A DNA stretch of 9,901 nucleotides from CAYMDD01 sp964409675 (GTDB lineage: Bacteria; Pseudomonadota; Alphaproteobacteria; Rickettsiales; SXRF01): positions 1 to 9,901 of the forward strand of contig CAYPEF010000090.1 of the NCBI GenBank assembly GCA_964409675.1, in the 5' to 3' direction. The notes under the pieces are model-generated. The model was not told where the DNA came from and ran no database searches. It saw only the letters and a program-made list of their open reading frames with translations. Positions 1 to 7,663 of this stretch are shown here, one piece after another. The translations under genes and the position numbers were made by a program. Every line of letters begins with the position of its first letter. Within the stretch, counting starts at the first letter, position 1.

Positions 1-190
1 AAATCGCCGGGCTGTTATTGCCACCGTCCTTATCGCCGGGCGCGCAGAAAGCATTCGCCACGGGAATGGGCTTAGCGTCTTCAATACCCTGAATCTTTAC
101 ATCGAGCGTTTTATCCGCTGCATATGCTGTTGCTGCATTTGCCACAATCATTGTTGCGACCATGCTAACTTTGAGAAAAGACATTTTCAT
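1..190 (-). CDS. Exported YbhB/YbcL-family (PEBP-like) protein, N-terminal part
   Basis: Only the first 63 codons are present; the gene runs off the left edge. The start at 190 is chosen because AGGTGAG lies 7 bases upstream; an in-frame ATG at 196 is too close to it and another at 184 is possible. Residues 1-24 form a signal peptide: a lysine-containing start, a hydrophobic stretch and an Ala-rich end (TAYA then ADK), so the product should be periplasmic. The mature part contains PIPVANAFCAPGDKDGGNNS followed by PAI. This matches the opening of bacterial phosphatidylethanolamine-binding-protein homologues, in which a 'G.IP..y.C....G.N.SP.L.W' block forms part of the anion-binding pocket. That match is family knowledge applied by eye to a short fragment, so the family is likely but not certain. 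The physiological role of YbhB/YbcL proteins is poorly known. It lies 93 bases downstream of the preceding same-strand gene, so separate transcription is possible, but I saw no strong promoter or terminator in the gap. Confidence 0.75.
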   Translation of the reverse strand, partial: MKMSFLKVSMVATMIVANAATAYAADKTLDVKIQGIEDAKPIPVANAFCAPGDKDGGNNSPAI

Positions 191-283
191 ATGCATACTC
201 ACCTATCCGACATCGCCGTTAAAAACACGCTCACTATAAAAAACAGCCGCAAATCAATCCGCATTGCACAAAGCGCTTACATA

Positions 284-1054
284 TTAGTACCGGCCATAAT
301 CCTTCTCTTTATTAAATCCAACTATGCCTTGCGTCCACTTGCTTACAGGATCTCTATCGGTCACGTTATTAGAGGCCGCACTATAGCCAATCTGTTTTTC
401 AAATAATTGCTTAGCCGAGCGCTTTTTATCACTATCAATATCAAAATGCCCCAAGAATATATCCAGACATTTTATACAACGATCAGGCTCAAATGATCTT
501 ATCATTTTTCCATTTAAAAGAATTTTTCCAATGCCATTATCCGCATTAATAACCCGCGCCACATTGGAATAAGTAAAGTCCCTTATCTTACTCAGAGGGG
601 TTTTTGAATCTAATGATGATTTGAGCATCACTTGGTATTTGTCATCCTTTAGAACAATAGCGTAATCTTTTAGCAGATTCCGCATAAACTCCGCATATGG
701 GTTTGAACCATCCACCTTAGCTTCCGGAGCATTTTTTATTGGGGGAGTTGCCGCTATCTCATCAAGAATTCGCTGAGCATAGGCAATGTACTCATTGCCC
801 GCGGCCATAACTTTCTCTCTCAATTTATGGTCCATAATATCATGCCCTAATAACGCCAATTCTTCTGGAGTGGGAATACGGCCGTTTTTACTAATACTAC
901 GCAAAAATTGGGTAGAAAGCTGAAGGGGTTTATAAGTATGGGTTCCTGCCATAGAGGTGCGCAAGCTACGATCACGATCAAACTCATTACTGTTGATCAA
1001 TGCCAGGAATTCATGCTGTCTATATGCTTTTGGAAGTATTTCCGCTTTTTCCAT
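284..1054 (-). CDS. Unrecognised 256-residue soluble protein coupled to thiC
   Basis: I do not recognise this family. Its ATG overlaps the thiC stop codon by one base (TAATG), and AGGA lies about 10 bases upstream inside the thiC end, so translation is probably coupled to thiC. The protein is charged and has no signal peptide or membrane segment, so it should be cytoplasmic. Visible elements are a Cys-x2-Cys pair (C193 and C196 in RCIKCLDIF), too little to call a metal site, a helical-looking region around residues 63-101, and a basic C-terminal part. The DNA is clearly richer in A/T than thiC: hand-counted GC is 37% over 481-720 against 62% over 1261-1380 in thiC. The low GC suggests later acquisition or relaxed constraint, yet the frame is uninterrupted. 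It is not one of the usual thiamine genes (ThiD, ThiE, ThiG, ThiO, ThiS). The reading frame is convincing because of the coupled start and clean length; the function is unknown. Confidence 0.85.
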   Translation of the reverse strand: MEKAEILPKAYRQHEFLALINSNEFDRDRSLRTSMAGTHTYKPLQLSTQFLRSISKNGRIPTPEELALLGHDIMDHKLREKVMAAGNEYIAYAQRILDEIAATPPIKNAPEAKVDGSNPYAEFMRNLLKDYAIVLKDDKYQVMLKSSLDSKTPLSKIRDFTYSNVARVINADNGIGKILLNGKMIRSFEPDRCIKCLDIFLGHFDIDSDKKRSAKQLFEKQIGYSAASNNVTDRDPVSKWTQGIVGFNKEKDYGRY

Positions 1055-2910
1055 TATACCACTTTCCTATATAGCTCCCCGCCCTCTTCACGGAATTTTT
1101 CCGCCATCTCAGCCATGCCCTTTTCCGCTTCGCCTTGAGCAAACTCGCGCACTTCCTGACTGATTTTCATCGAGCAGAATTTCGGCCCGCACATCGAGCA
1201 GAAATGAGCCACCTTCGCGCCTTCGGCAGGGAGCGTTTCATCATGATATTTCAGCGCCGTTTCCGGATCGAGCGAAAGGTTAAACTGGTCCTTCCATCGG
1301 AACTCAAACCGCGCGCGCGACAGCGCGTCATCCCGTTTATGCGCGGACGGATGCCCCTTAGCAAGGTCCGCCGCATGCGCGGCGATTTTATAGGCGATCA
1401 CCCCGGCCTTCACATCGTCCCGATCTGGCAGGCCGAGATGCTCCTTCGGCGTCACATAGCACAGCATGGCAGTGCCGAACCAACCAATCATCGCCGCACC
1501 AATAGCGCTGGTGATATGGTCATAGCCCGGCGCGATATCGGTGGTCAGCGGCCCAAGCGTATAAAACGGCGCTTCATGGCATAGCTCCAGCTGCTTCTCC
1601 ATATTCTCCTTGATCAAATGCATCGGCACATGGCCGGGGCCTTCGATCATCACCTGGCAATCATGCTTCCACGCCACCTTGGTCAGTTCACCCAGCGTCT
1701 TCAATTCGGAGAACTGCGCCTCGTCATTCGCATCATGCTGCGAGCCGGGGCGGAGTCCATCGCCGAGCGAGAAACTCACGTCATACTGGCGCAGCAGCTC
1801 ACATATATCTTCAAAATTAGTGTAGAGGAAATTCTCCTTATGGTGGCTCATGCACCATTTAGCAAGGATGCTGCCCCCGCGCGAAACGATGCCCGTAGTC
1901 CGGTTCTGCGTCATCGGGATAAACGGCAGCCGTACGCCAGCATGGATGGTGAAATAATCCACCCCCTGCTCGCACTGCTCAATCAGCGTATCACGGAAAA
2001 TCTCGTAGGTCAGCTCCTCGGCGATGCCGCCCACCTTCTCCAACGCCTGGTAAATCGGCACCGTGCCGATGGGGACGGGCGAATTGCGGATAATCCATTC
2101 GCGAATATTATGGATATTGCGCCCCGTGGATAAATCCATCACCGTATCCGCGCCCCAGCGGATGGCCCATACCATCTTCTCCACCTCTTCCGCCACCGAG
2201 GACGTAACGGCGGAATTGCCGATATTGGCATTGATCTTCACCTTGAAATTCCGTCCGATGATCATCGGCTCGATTTCCGGGTGGTTGATATTGGCCGGGA
2301 TAATCGCCCTGCCCGCCGCCACTTCCGCCCGCACAAATTCCGGCGTAATCAGTTCCGGCAGCTTCGCGCCAAACCCCTCGCCGCGCTGGTATGGTTTCTT
2401 GGCACCGTGCGCCTCCGCTCTCCGCCCTTCATTTTCCCGGATAGCGATATATTCCATCTCCGGGGTGATCATGCCGGCACGCGCATAGGCAAGCTGCGTC
2501 ACCGCCACGCCGCCCTTGGCGCGCAGCGGAGCAGAGTTGACATTCGGATATTCCTCCACCCGCTGCTGCGGCGACTCCATTCCCTTGAAGCCGTTATCCT
2601 CCGGCTTTACCCGCCGCCCCTGCACCGGCTCCACATCCCCGCGCGCTGCAATCCATTGCTGGCGCAGCTTGGGCAGCCCCTGACGGATATTCAAGGCAAG
2701 ATCCGCCTCCGTATAGGGACCGGACGTATCATACACCATCATTGTGCTTTCGGCGGAGGCGGCTGATAACTGGATTTCCCGCATGGGCACGCGAATATCG
2801 GGATAGCGCTCCCCGATGGCATACACCTTTCTCGATCCCGGCAGCGGGCCGGTCGTCACCTCAACGGGGGCGGTGAAAGGAACAGTCGGTGTGGCCGCGC
2901 TTTTGCTCAT
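1054..2910 (-). CDS. thiC: Phosphomethylpyrimidine synthase ThiC
   Basis: ThiC is a cytoplasmic radical-SAM enzyme that rearranges aminoimidazole ribotide (AIR) into HMP-phosphate, the pyrimidine half of thiamine. The 618-residue length is normal for proteobacterial ThiC. Family landmarks are in order: the N-terminal GPLPGSRKVY and DIRVPMREI blocks (residues 21-47), INANIGNSAV (226-235), MDLSTGRNI (258-266), RGGSILAKW (344-352), and the C-terminal cluster motif CSMCGPKFC, whose Cys571, Cys574 and Cys579 hold the 4Fe-4S cluster. His427 (GPGHVPM) and His491 (PKEHLGLP) keep the 64-residue spacing of the two zinc-binding histidines known in Caulobacter ThiC. The start at 2910 gives the expected N-terminal domain, although the Shine-Dalgarno sequence is weak (GGGTAG about 10 bases upstream). 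The gene is divergent from the 3073 gene and overlaps the next minus-strand gene. No TPP riboswitch is visible upstream; two adjacent hairpins are. Confidence 0.99.
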   Translation of the reverse strand: MSKSAATPTVPFTAPVEVTTGPLPGSRKVYAIGERYPDIRVPMREIQLSAASAESTMMVYDTSGPYTEADLALNIRQGLPKLRQQWIAARGDVEPVQGRRVKPEDNGFKGMESPQQRVEEYPNVNSAPLRAKGGVAVTQLAYARAGMITPEMEYIAIRENEGRRAEAHGAKKPYQRGEGFGAKLPELITPEFVRAEVAAGRAIIPANINHPEIEPMIIGRNFKVKINANIGNSAVTSSVAEEVEKMVWAIRWGADTVMDLSTGRNIHNIREWIIRNSPVPIGTVPIYQALEKVGGIAEELTYEIFRDTLIEQCEQGVDYFTIHAGVRLPFIPMTQNRTTGIVSRGGSILAKWCMSHHKENFLYTNFEDICELLRQYDVSFSLGDGLRPGSQHDANDEAQFSELKTLGELTKVAWKHDCQVMIEGPGHVPMHLIKENMEKQLELCHEAPFYTLGPLTTDIAPGYDHITSAIGAAMIGWFGTAMLCYVTPKEHLGLPDRDDVKAGVIAYKIAAHAADLAKGHPSAHKRDDALSRARFEFRWKDQFNLSLDPETALKYHDETLPAEGAKVAHFCSMCGPKFCSMKISQEVREFAQGEAEKGMAEMAEKFREEGGELYRKVV

Positions 2911-2942
2911 AGAGGATATCTACCCATCAATCATGTTATACC

Positions 2943-2963
2943 CCGTAAATGTAAGGATTACGG
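2943..2963 (-). promoter_or_regulatory. Hairpin/dyad in the thiC upstream region, proximal copy
   Basis: CCGTAA pairs with TTACGG across a 9-base loop, a perfect 6-base-pair stem. It lies 33-53 bases upstream of the thiC ATG and abuts a second dyad with no gap. It could be a leader RNA hairpin or an operator. The stem is visible directly; any regulatory role is inference. Confidence 0.3.
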
Positions 2964-2980
2964 CCTGAATTGCAATCAGG
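2964..2980 (-). promoter_or_regulatory. Hairpin/dyad in the thiC upstream region, distal copy
   Basis: CCTGA pairs with TCAGG across 7 bases; the centre contains the palindrome ATTGCAAT slightly offset from the dyad axis. It directly adjoins the proximal dyad at 2943-2963. In the thiC transcript the order would be this hairpin, the other hairpin, then about 32 bases to the start codon. Confidence 0.25.
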
Positions 2981-3028
2981 AATGCTTGAATTACCTTTAA
3001 TTCTTAAAATTGTAACATTCAAAGCCGA

Positions 3029-3056
3029 TTGTTATTGCTATTGTTTAACCTATACT
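3029..3056 (+). promoter_or_regulatory. Candidate sigma70-type promoter for the 3073 gene
   Basis: TTGTTA (3029-3034; 4 of 6 consensus bases) is followed after 16 bases by TATACT (3051-3056; 5 of 6). Transcription would begin near 3063, leaving a leader of only about 10 bases before the ATG at 3073. That fits the poor Shine-Dalgarno sequence there (only GAG). This is a pattern match in AT-rich DNA. Confidence 0.4.
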
Positions 3057-3072
3057 TTCAATATACGAGTGT

Positions 3073-3654
3073 ATGGCAACCACTTCTGATTCCCCACCCC
3101 ATCCTCCTGAAACCACTGCCGGCAAGTTGTGGCATATTGCCGCATCCGGCATCCGGCAGGGAGTGATTGGTGCGGCAACGGGCCTGATTGGCGGTCTTGT
3201 CATCGGTGGAATCGCAACCGCTTTACTACCCAAAACCAAAGACACGATGTCTTTGTTCAACGACGCAATAACAAAAAGTTTAAATAGATTCGCTCAAAGC
3301 GAAACGTTTAAGACATTCATCCGCTGCATTTCGCACAGCGGCAGCAATATTGCAAGAACGGCAGGATATTTTTTCAGCCTGCTCCCAGGGACGCTTAATA
3401 CCGCCATCAAACATCCCGAGGCCCAGCAATGTCTGGCCGCGCATATCGATTCTGCACAGCAAGTGGCGAAATATGCAGTGCCTGCCGCCGGCGCCATCAT
3501 AGGCGCCGCTACCGGTATGGTAGGCGGCACCATTACCGGAACCATCGGCGATGCATATACCATACTGACAGAACAGAACTCTGGCGGAAAACACGTCCAG
3601 CGCATTATGCAGGAACGCGCAGGAGAGCAAAACCTCAGCTCTGCAATCTCCTAA
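3073..3654 (+). CDS. Unrecognised membrane protein with duplicated glycine-zipper segments
   Basis: I do not recognise this 193-residue protein. It has a Pro/Ser/Thr-rich N-terminus (1-17) with no signal peptide. A first hydrophobic glycine-zipper segment lies at about 29-52, a polar middle at 53-95, a short hydrophobic patch at about 98-108, a second glycine-zipper segment at about 134-159, and a polar tail. The two segments are related: VIGAATGLIGG (31-41) and IIGAATGMVGG (142-152) differ conservatively at three positions, pointing to an internal duplication or strong convergence. Such Gly-xxx-Gly helices pack tightly and occur in membrane-inserting, oligomerising proteins, including some toxins, effectors and 2TM envelope proteins; which applies here cannot be told. 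The gene is divergent from thiC and convergent with the esterase gene, its stop 15 bases from that gene's end, so it appears to be a single-gene unit. The ATG at 3073 is favoured by the -10-like TATACT just upstream. Coding potential is reasonable; function is unknown. Confidence 0.75.
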   Translation: MATTSDSPPHPPETTAGKLWHIAASGIRQGVIGAATGLIGGLVIGGIATALLPKTKDTMSLFNDAITKSLNRFAQSETFKTFIRCISHSGSNIARTAGYFFSLLPGTLNTAIKHPEAQQCLAAHIDSAQQVAKYAVPAAGAIIGAATGMVGGTITGTIGDAYTILTEQNSGGKHVQRIMQERAGEQNLSSAIS

Positions 3655-3669
3655 ATCTTATATTCTGTA

Positions 3670-4416
3670 TTATTGCTGCGCCTCGATTTTCTGGCGGATC
3701 TCTTCCATTTTCCAGCGCACCAGCTTATCGACATAAGGGTATATCTTGTTGACTATTACTTTCACGCCGTCTGCATTGGGATGGATACCGTCGGCAAGAT
3801 TGAATTGCGCCTGTCCAGCGATGCCATCCAGCAGGAACGGATAATACATCACGTGCAGATAATTCACAATTTGCTGCAATCCAGCCTGCAGCCTGCCGTC
3901 ATAGTCCTTTCCCATGTTAGGCGGCGCTTTCACGCCCACCAGCAGCACTGCGCTACCTGTAGATTGAACCATACCGGTGATTTGATATAAATTCGGATAA
4001 ATAATCTTGCTTGGATCTATCCCGCGCAATGTATCATTCGAACCAAGCGCGATGATGGTGACATCGGGACGTGCCAGTGCAACCTGCTTCACACGCTCCA
4101 GCGCTCCTGTGGTGGTATCGCCGGCAAGACTCATATTCATCACCACAACGTCAAAGCCGGCGGAGTTGAGCTTATTCTCCAGCACCCTCGGAAAGGACTG
4201 GTCCTCCTGCAGCTGATAACCGGAGGTAAGGCTATCGCCAAAGACCACGATTTTTATCGGATCCGCACTAGAAGGCGTAGCCAGCATGACAAGCCAGAGA
4301 ATGAACGTTGCCGCAAGCGCCCACTCGCCAAAGCGGCAGCGCTGCACTATATGATGAAGAAAGCTTCCCTTGCTGCGTTTTTTCATGGCGGATATATCAG
4401 GCTCAATATGTGTCAT
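3670..4416 (-). CDS. tesA: Secreted SGNH esterase / TesA-type lysophospholipase
   Basis: This is a GDSL/SGNH hydrolase of the TesA (acyl-CoA thioesterase I, lysophospholipase L1, arylesterase) type. All four blocks are present: GDSLTSGYQL with nucleophile Ser62, Gly99 in SLAGDTTTG, Asn127 in GSNDTLRG (oxyanion hole; the family often has GAND), and Asp209/His212 in DGIHPNADG. A basic, then hydrophobic N-terminus (about 33-51, ending TPSSA before DPIKI) predicts export, and cleavage leaves a periplasmic domain of about 197 residues, close to mature TesA. The start at 4416 is used, but Met11 (4386, MKKRSK) would give a more typical signal peptide; neither has a strong Shine-Dalgarno sequence (AGGTG is 13 bases before 4416). 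It is divergent from ybbA-ybbP by 33 bases, the same pairing as in E. coli, which strongly supports the identification. The natural substrate is not shown by sequence. The charged C-terminal helix (about 232-248) may be an extension. Confidence 0.9.
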   Translation of the reverse strand: MTHIEPDISAMKKRSKGSFLHHIVQRCRFGEWALAATFILWLVMLATPSSADPIKIVVFGDSLTSGYQLQEDQSFPRVLENKLNSAGFDVVVMNMSLAGDTTTGALERVKQVALARPDVTIIALGSNDTLRGIDPSKIIYPNLYQITGMVQSTGSAVLLVGVKAPPNMGKDYDGRLQAGLQQIVNYLHVMYYPFLLDGIAGQAQFNLADGIHPNADGVKVIVNKIYPYVDKLVRWKMEEIRQKIEAQQ

Positions 4417-4449
4417 GATTTTATATAAGCACCTATCGATTGCAGAAAA

Positions 4450-5118
4450 ATGATTATACAGACTAAACAGTTAAGTTTTTCTTTATCCGGAAATTCCGGC
4501 ATTACCAATATATTACATAATATAAGCATAAATATCCAAAAAAACAAGAGAATCGCTCTGGTCGGCCCCAGCGGTTCCGGCAAAACCTCGCTGCTGATGA
4601 TCATTGCAGGGCTGGAAAAGCCCAGCTCCGGCGAAATCTGGGTAAACGGCGAAAATATCACCACCCTCAGCGAAGACGCGCTGGCGGCTTTCCGTGCCCG
4701 GCACATTGGCATCGTGTTCCAATCTTTTCATCTTATGCCAACCTTAACCGCGCTGGAAAACGCTGCCCTGCCGCTGGAATTTTCTGGCGATGCGCAGGCG
4801 CGCGCGAAAGCCGAGGAAGCCCTGGCCAGGCTTGGGCTTGCGCACCGTCTGCATCATTACCCTTCGCAAATGTCCGGCGGCGAGCAGCAGCGGGTGGCCA
4901 TCGCCCGCGCCTTCGTGGTACGCCCCGCGTTGCTGCTGGCGGACGAACCCACCGGCAATCTCGACCACGAAACCGGCGAAGAAGTTATCCGCCTCTTGTT
5001 TGACCTGCAACAAACGCATGGCACCACGCTGCTGATGGTCACGCATGATATGCAACTAGCCGCGCGCTGCGATGAAATTCTACATATTAACGATGGGCGT
5101 ATCACCCCGCATGGCTGA
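4450..5118 (+). CDS. ybbA: ABC transporter ATPase, YbbA type
   Basis: This is the cytoplasmic ATPase partner of the permease encoded next, in the LolD/MacB/FtsE class of ABC proteins that drive FtsX-fold permeases. The 222-residue length is typical. Motifs in order: Walker A GPSGSGKT (39-46), Q-loop Gln91 (VFQSFHLMP), signature MSGGEQQR (141-148), Walker B LLLADEP with Asp165 and Glu166, D-loop NLD (170-172), and H-loop His199 (MVTHD). All catalytic residues are intact. COG naming links this family to lysophospholipase L1 because it sits beside tesA, as it does here; the transported substrate is not established. The ATG at 4450 has a poor Shine-Dalgarno sequence (GCAGAAAA), and the 33-base gap to the divergent esterase gene is too short for two independent promoters, so promoter elements must overlap each other or the genes. 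Its first ~35 codons are AT-rich compared with the rest. The stop overlaps the ybbP start by 8 bases. Confidence 0.94.
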   Translation: MIIQTKQLSFSLSGNSGITNILHNISINIQKNKRIALVGPSGSGKTSLLMIIAGLEKPSSGEIWVNGENITTLSEDALAAFRARHIGIVFQSFHLMPTLTALENAALPLEFSGDAQARAKAEEALARLGLAHRLHHYPSQMSGGEQQRVAIARAFVVRPALLLADEPTGNLDHETGEEVIRLLFDLQQTHGTTLLMVTHDMQLAARCDEILHINDGRITPHG

Positions 5119-7663
5119 TATTTCTGCTTTCCCCATCAATCTGCGCGTGGCGCTGCGCGAACTAAAAGGCGGCTACCGCCAACTGCGCCTGTTTATCATC
5201 TGCCTCATGCTCGGCGTAGCGGTAATGTCCTGTATCGGGGCCCTGATTGCCGGGGTCAAGTCAGGCATTGAGCGCGATGCCGGGGCTTTATTGGGCGGCG
5301 ATATTGAAGTGCGCCAGCTCTATACTCCGCTTGATAGCAATGCACTGGCCCATATGCGCTCCAGCGGCAGTGTTTCAAATACGCAGGACATGCGCACCAT
5401 GGTCAGCGCGGGTGAAGCGCGGGCGCTGGTAGACCTCAAAGCGGTCGACAGAGCCTACCCTCTGTATGGCGCCTTCCAAACAGACCCAGCCCTGCCCTAT
5501 GACACCCTGTTCGGTGAGCAAAATGGCCATTACGGGCTGGCAGTTGAAGCGGAACTCCTCACCACACTGAACGCACGCATCGGCGATCATCTACGCATCG
5601 GCGACCGCGATTACACCATTCGCGCCACCATCGTCAGCGAACCGGACCGCAGCCTAAGCGTCTTCAATTTCGGCGTGCGCGCCATGACGGGCATTGAAGG
5701 CTTTAACGCCTCCGGCCTGCTGCAATTCGGAAGCCTCGTCAATTACCGCTACCGACTGAAGCTTGCAGAAGGCGACATGATCCATTGGCAGGAGCAATTT
5801 AAAGGCCGCTTCCCCGAAGCCGCCGGCTGGGGCATCCGCAACCGGCAGGACGCCGCGCCCATGTTCAGCTCGCTGCTGGACCGCCTGAGCCTCTTCTTCT
5901 CCTTCACCGGCCTCACTACCCTGCTCACCGCAGGGCTTGGCATCAGCAATGCCGTCAACGCTTACCTGCTCGCCCGCCGCAAAAATATCGCCACGCTGAA
6001 ATGCCTCGGCGCATCGCAGCGGCGCATATACGGCATCTACCTGCTCCAACTGCTCCTGATTTCCCTTGCCTCCATCACTGCCGGGTTACTTATCGGCTAC
6101 GCGGCGCAGCTTTTCCTTACCGGTATCTTGGAAGATTTCCTGCAGCTACGCGCCGGCTCCGGCTTCCCCCTGCGCCCGCTGGCGCTGGCGGCGGGCTTCG
6201 GCTGGCTCACCGTTTTGCTGTTCAGCTTCTTCCCCCTACAGCGCACGGCCTTCATCAAACCCGCCTCGCTCTTCCGCGACACTGGCGGCGGCGACAGCGC
6301 ACTGGAATACCGCCTGCCGCGCAAAGCATTAGTGCAGGCCGCCGGCATCGCGCTTCCACTTATCGGCGCGCTGGTTTACCTGGCGTACCTTTTCACCGGC
6401 GCAGCAGATATGGTGGCATATTTCACTGGCGGCATTGCTGCCGCCATGGCGGTGTTTTACGCCATCGGCCTTGGCATCAAGCGGCTGGGACGCGCCTCGG
6501 CGCACCGGCGCAGCACACGCCTTGCCTGGACCATGGCGCTTTCCAACTTAAGCCGTCCCGGCAGCGCCGTCACCAGCATCAGCATCGCGCTAGGCCTTGG
6601 CATCAGCCTGCTGACGGCACTCACTTTGGTCGGTGGAAACCTGCGCAACCAGTTTGAATCCGAGCTTCCCATCCACGCCCCCGCCTTTTTCCTGATCGAC
6701 ATTCAGCCCAGCCAGATTGATTCGCTGTTGCAGCAGCTCAAAACCGTCCCCGGCGTCAGTGAAGTGATCGACACGCCGATGATCCGTGGGCGTATCACCA
6801 AACTGAACGGCGCACCCGCTGACGAAAACGCCATCGCCCCTGACGCACGCTGGGCCGTGCGCGGCGATCGCGGCGTCACCTGGTCCGCCGCCCCGCCCGC
6901 CAACGCCAAGCTGGTGGAAGGCCAGTGGTGGCCGCCCGACTATCAAGGCCCGCCTCTGGTTTCCTTTGATGCTAAACTCGCCCGCGGCATGCACCTGCGC
7001 ATCGGCGATACCATCACCGTCACCAGCATGGGTAAGGAAATCACTGCCACCATCCATAATTTGCGCACTATCAACTGGGGCACGCTGGAGATGAACTTCG
7101 CCACCATCCTCTCCCCCGGCGCGGCCGAAGGCCTGCCGCCCATCTACCTCGCCTCCGTCGCCGTTACGCCGGACGCAGAAAAAGACGTGCTCGCTTTGTT
7201 AAATGATCGCTTCCCCAGCGTCTCCATCGTGCGCGTGAAAGACGCGCTGCAGAAAATGAGCGACATCCTCGGCAATGTCTCCAAGGCAGTGCTTGCCACC
7301 GCTGCCGTCACCATCCTCTGCGGTATTTTAGTAATGGCCAGCGCCCTCAGCGCATCCCTGCAACGGCGCGTATATGACACCGTACTGCTGAAAGTGCTCG
7401 GCATCCGCCGGCGGATGATCCTGCGCATCCTGCTGCTGGAGATGGCGATTATCTCCCTCTCCGTCAGCGGCATCTCCCTGCTGGTCGGCACCGCTGCCGC
7501 CTACGGCATCATGCAGCTGATGATCTTCTCCGATTTCCAGCTGCTGCCCGGCATGATGTTCGCAACTCTCACCGGCTCGCTCCTCATCTCCATCTTGCTT
7601 GGCCTCGCCCTCATTCGCCGCGTGCTCCTTGTGCGCCCGCTGTCGCTGCTGCGCAATGAGTGA
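5111..7663 (+). CDS. ybbP: FtsX/MacB-type ABC permease, YbbP family
   Basis: The frame is open from 5072, but the start at 5111 is preferred: it gives an 8-base overlap with ybbA (ATGGCTGA) and the N-terminus MADISAFPINLRVALREL, an amphipathic helix typical of the family. The protein has 850 residues, compared with about 800 in E. coli. Ten hydrophobic spans are visible near residues 26-48, 258-282, 306-332, 357-377, 406-430, 433-456, 485-508, 726-746, 771-800 and 815-838. This is the known two-half layout of YbbP: span 1, a large periplasmic MacB-like domain (about 50-255), an FtsX unit, linking spans, a second periplasmic domain (about 510-720) and a second FtsX unit. KNIATLKCLGAS (about 292-303) and VLLKVLGIRRRM (about 755-766) are the paired coupling helices that contact the ATPase. 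Such permeases usually act by mechanotransmission or lipid/lipoprotein extraction rather than classic import. Substrate is unknown. Its stop overlaps the mutY start by 8 bases. Confidence 0.94.
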   Translation: MADISAFPINLRVALRELKGGYRQLRLFIICLMLGVAVMSCIGALIAGVKSGIERDAGALLGGDIEVRQLYTPLDSNALAHMRSSGSVSNTQDMRTMVSAGEARALVDLKAVDRAYPLYGAFQTDPALPYDTLFGEQNGHYGLAVEAELLTTLNARIGDHLRIGDRDYTIRATIVSEPDRSLSVFNFGVRAMTGIEGFNASGLLQFGSLVNYRYRLKLAEGDMIHWQEQFKGRFPEAAGWGIRNRQDAAPMFSSLLDRLSLFFSFTGLTTLLTAGLGISNAVNAYLLARRKNIATLKCLGASQRRIYGIYLLQLLLISLASITAGLLIGYAAQLFLTGILEDFLQLRAGSGFPLRPLALAAGFGWLTVLLFSFFPLQRTAFIKPASLFRDTGGGDSALEYRLPRKALVQAAGIALPLIGALVYLAYLFTGAADMVAYFTGGIAAAMAVFYAIGLGIKRLGRASAHRRSTRLAWTMALSNLSRPGSAVTSISIALGLGISLLTALTLVGGNLRNQFESELPIHAPAFFLIDIQPSQIDSLLQQLKTVPGVSEVIDTPMIRGRITKLNGAPADENAIAPDARWAVRGDRGVTWSAAPPANAKLVEGQWWPPDYQGPPLVSFDAKLARGMHLRIGDTITVTSMGKEITATIHNLRTINWGTLEMNFATILSPGAAEGLPPIYLASVAVTPDAEKDVLALLNDRFPSVSIVRVKDALQKMSDILGNVSKAVLATAAVTILCGILVMASALSASLQRRVYDTVLLKVLGIRRRMILRILLLEMAIISLSVSGISLLVGTAAAYGIMQLMIFSDFQLLPGMMFATLTGSLLISILLGLALIRRVLLVRPLSLLRNE

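Noticed and set aside
3..41. Direct repeat atcgccgggc at 3-12 and 32-41
   Set aside because: Both copies lie in the coding sequence of the YbhB-like protein and are short enough to be coincidental.
191..406. Plus-strand frame of 71 codons opposite the end of the 284-1054 gene
   Set aside because: It is mostly antisense to a better-supported gene, has no clear ribosome binding site, and resembles no known protein.
1135..2766. Several long plus-strand frames opposite thiC (e.g. 1135-1584, 1618-2133, 2281-2766)
   Set aside because: They are Arg/His/Pro-rich shadows of the GC-rich thiC codons; thiC is unambiguous.
2911..3072. Possible TPP riboswitch upstream of thiC
   Set aside because: There is no CUGAGA core and no convincing partner for the weak CCTGAT..GTAAT resemblance; the region is reported as dyads only.
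6001..6657. Plus-strand 218-codon frame within ybbP
   Set aside because: Its Arg/His/Pro-rich composition is that of an out-of-frame reading of the permease, which has a clear family match throughout.
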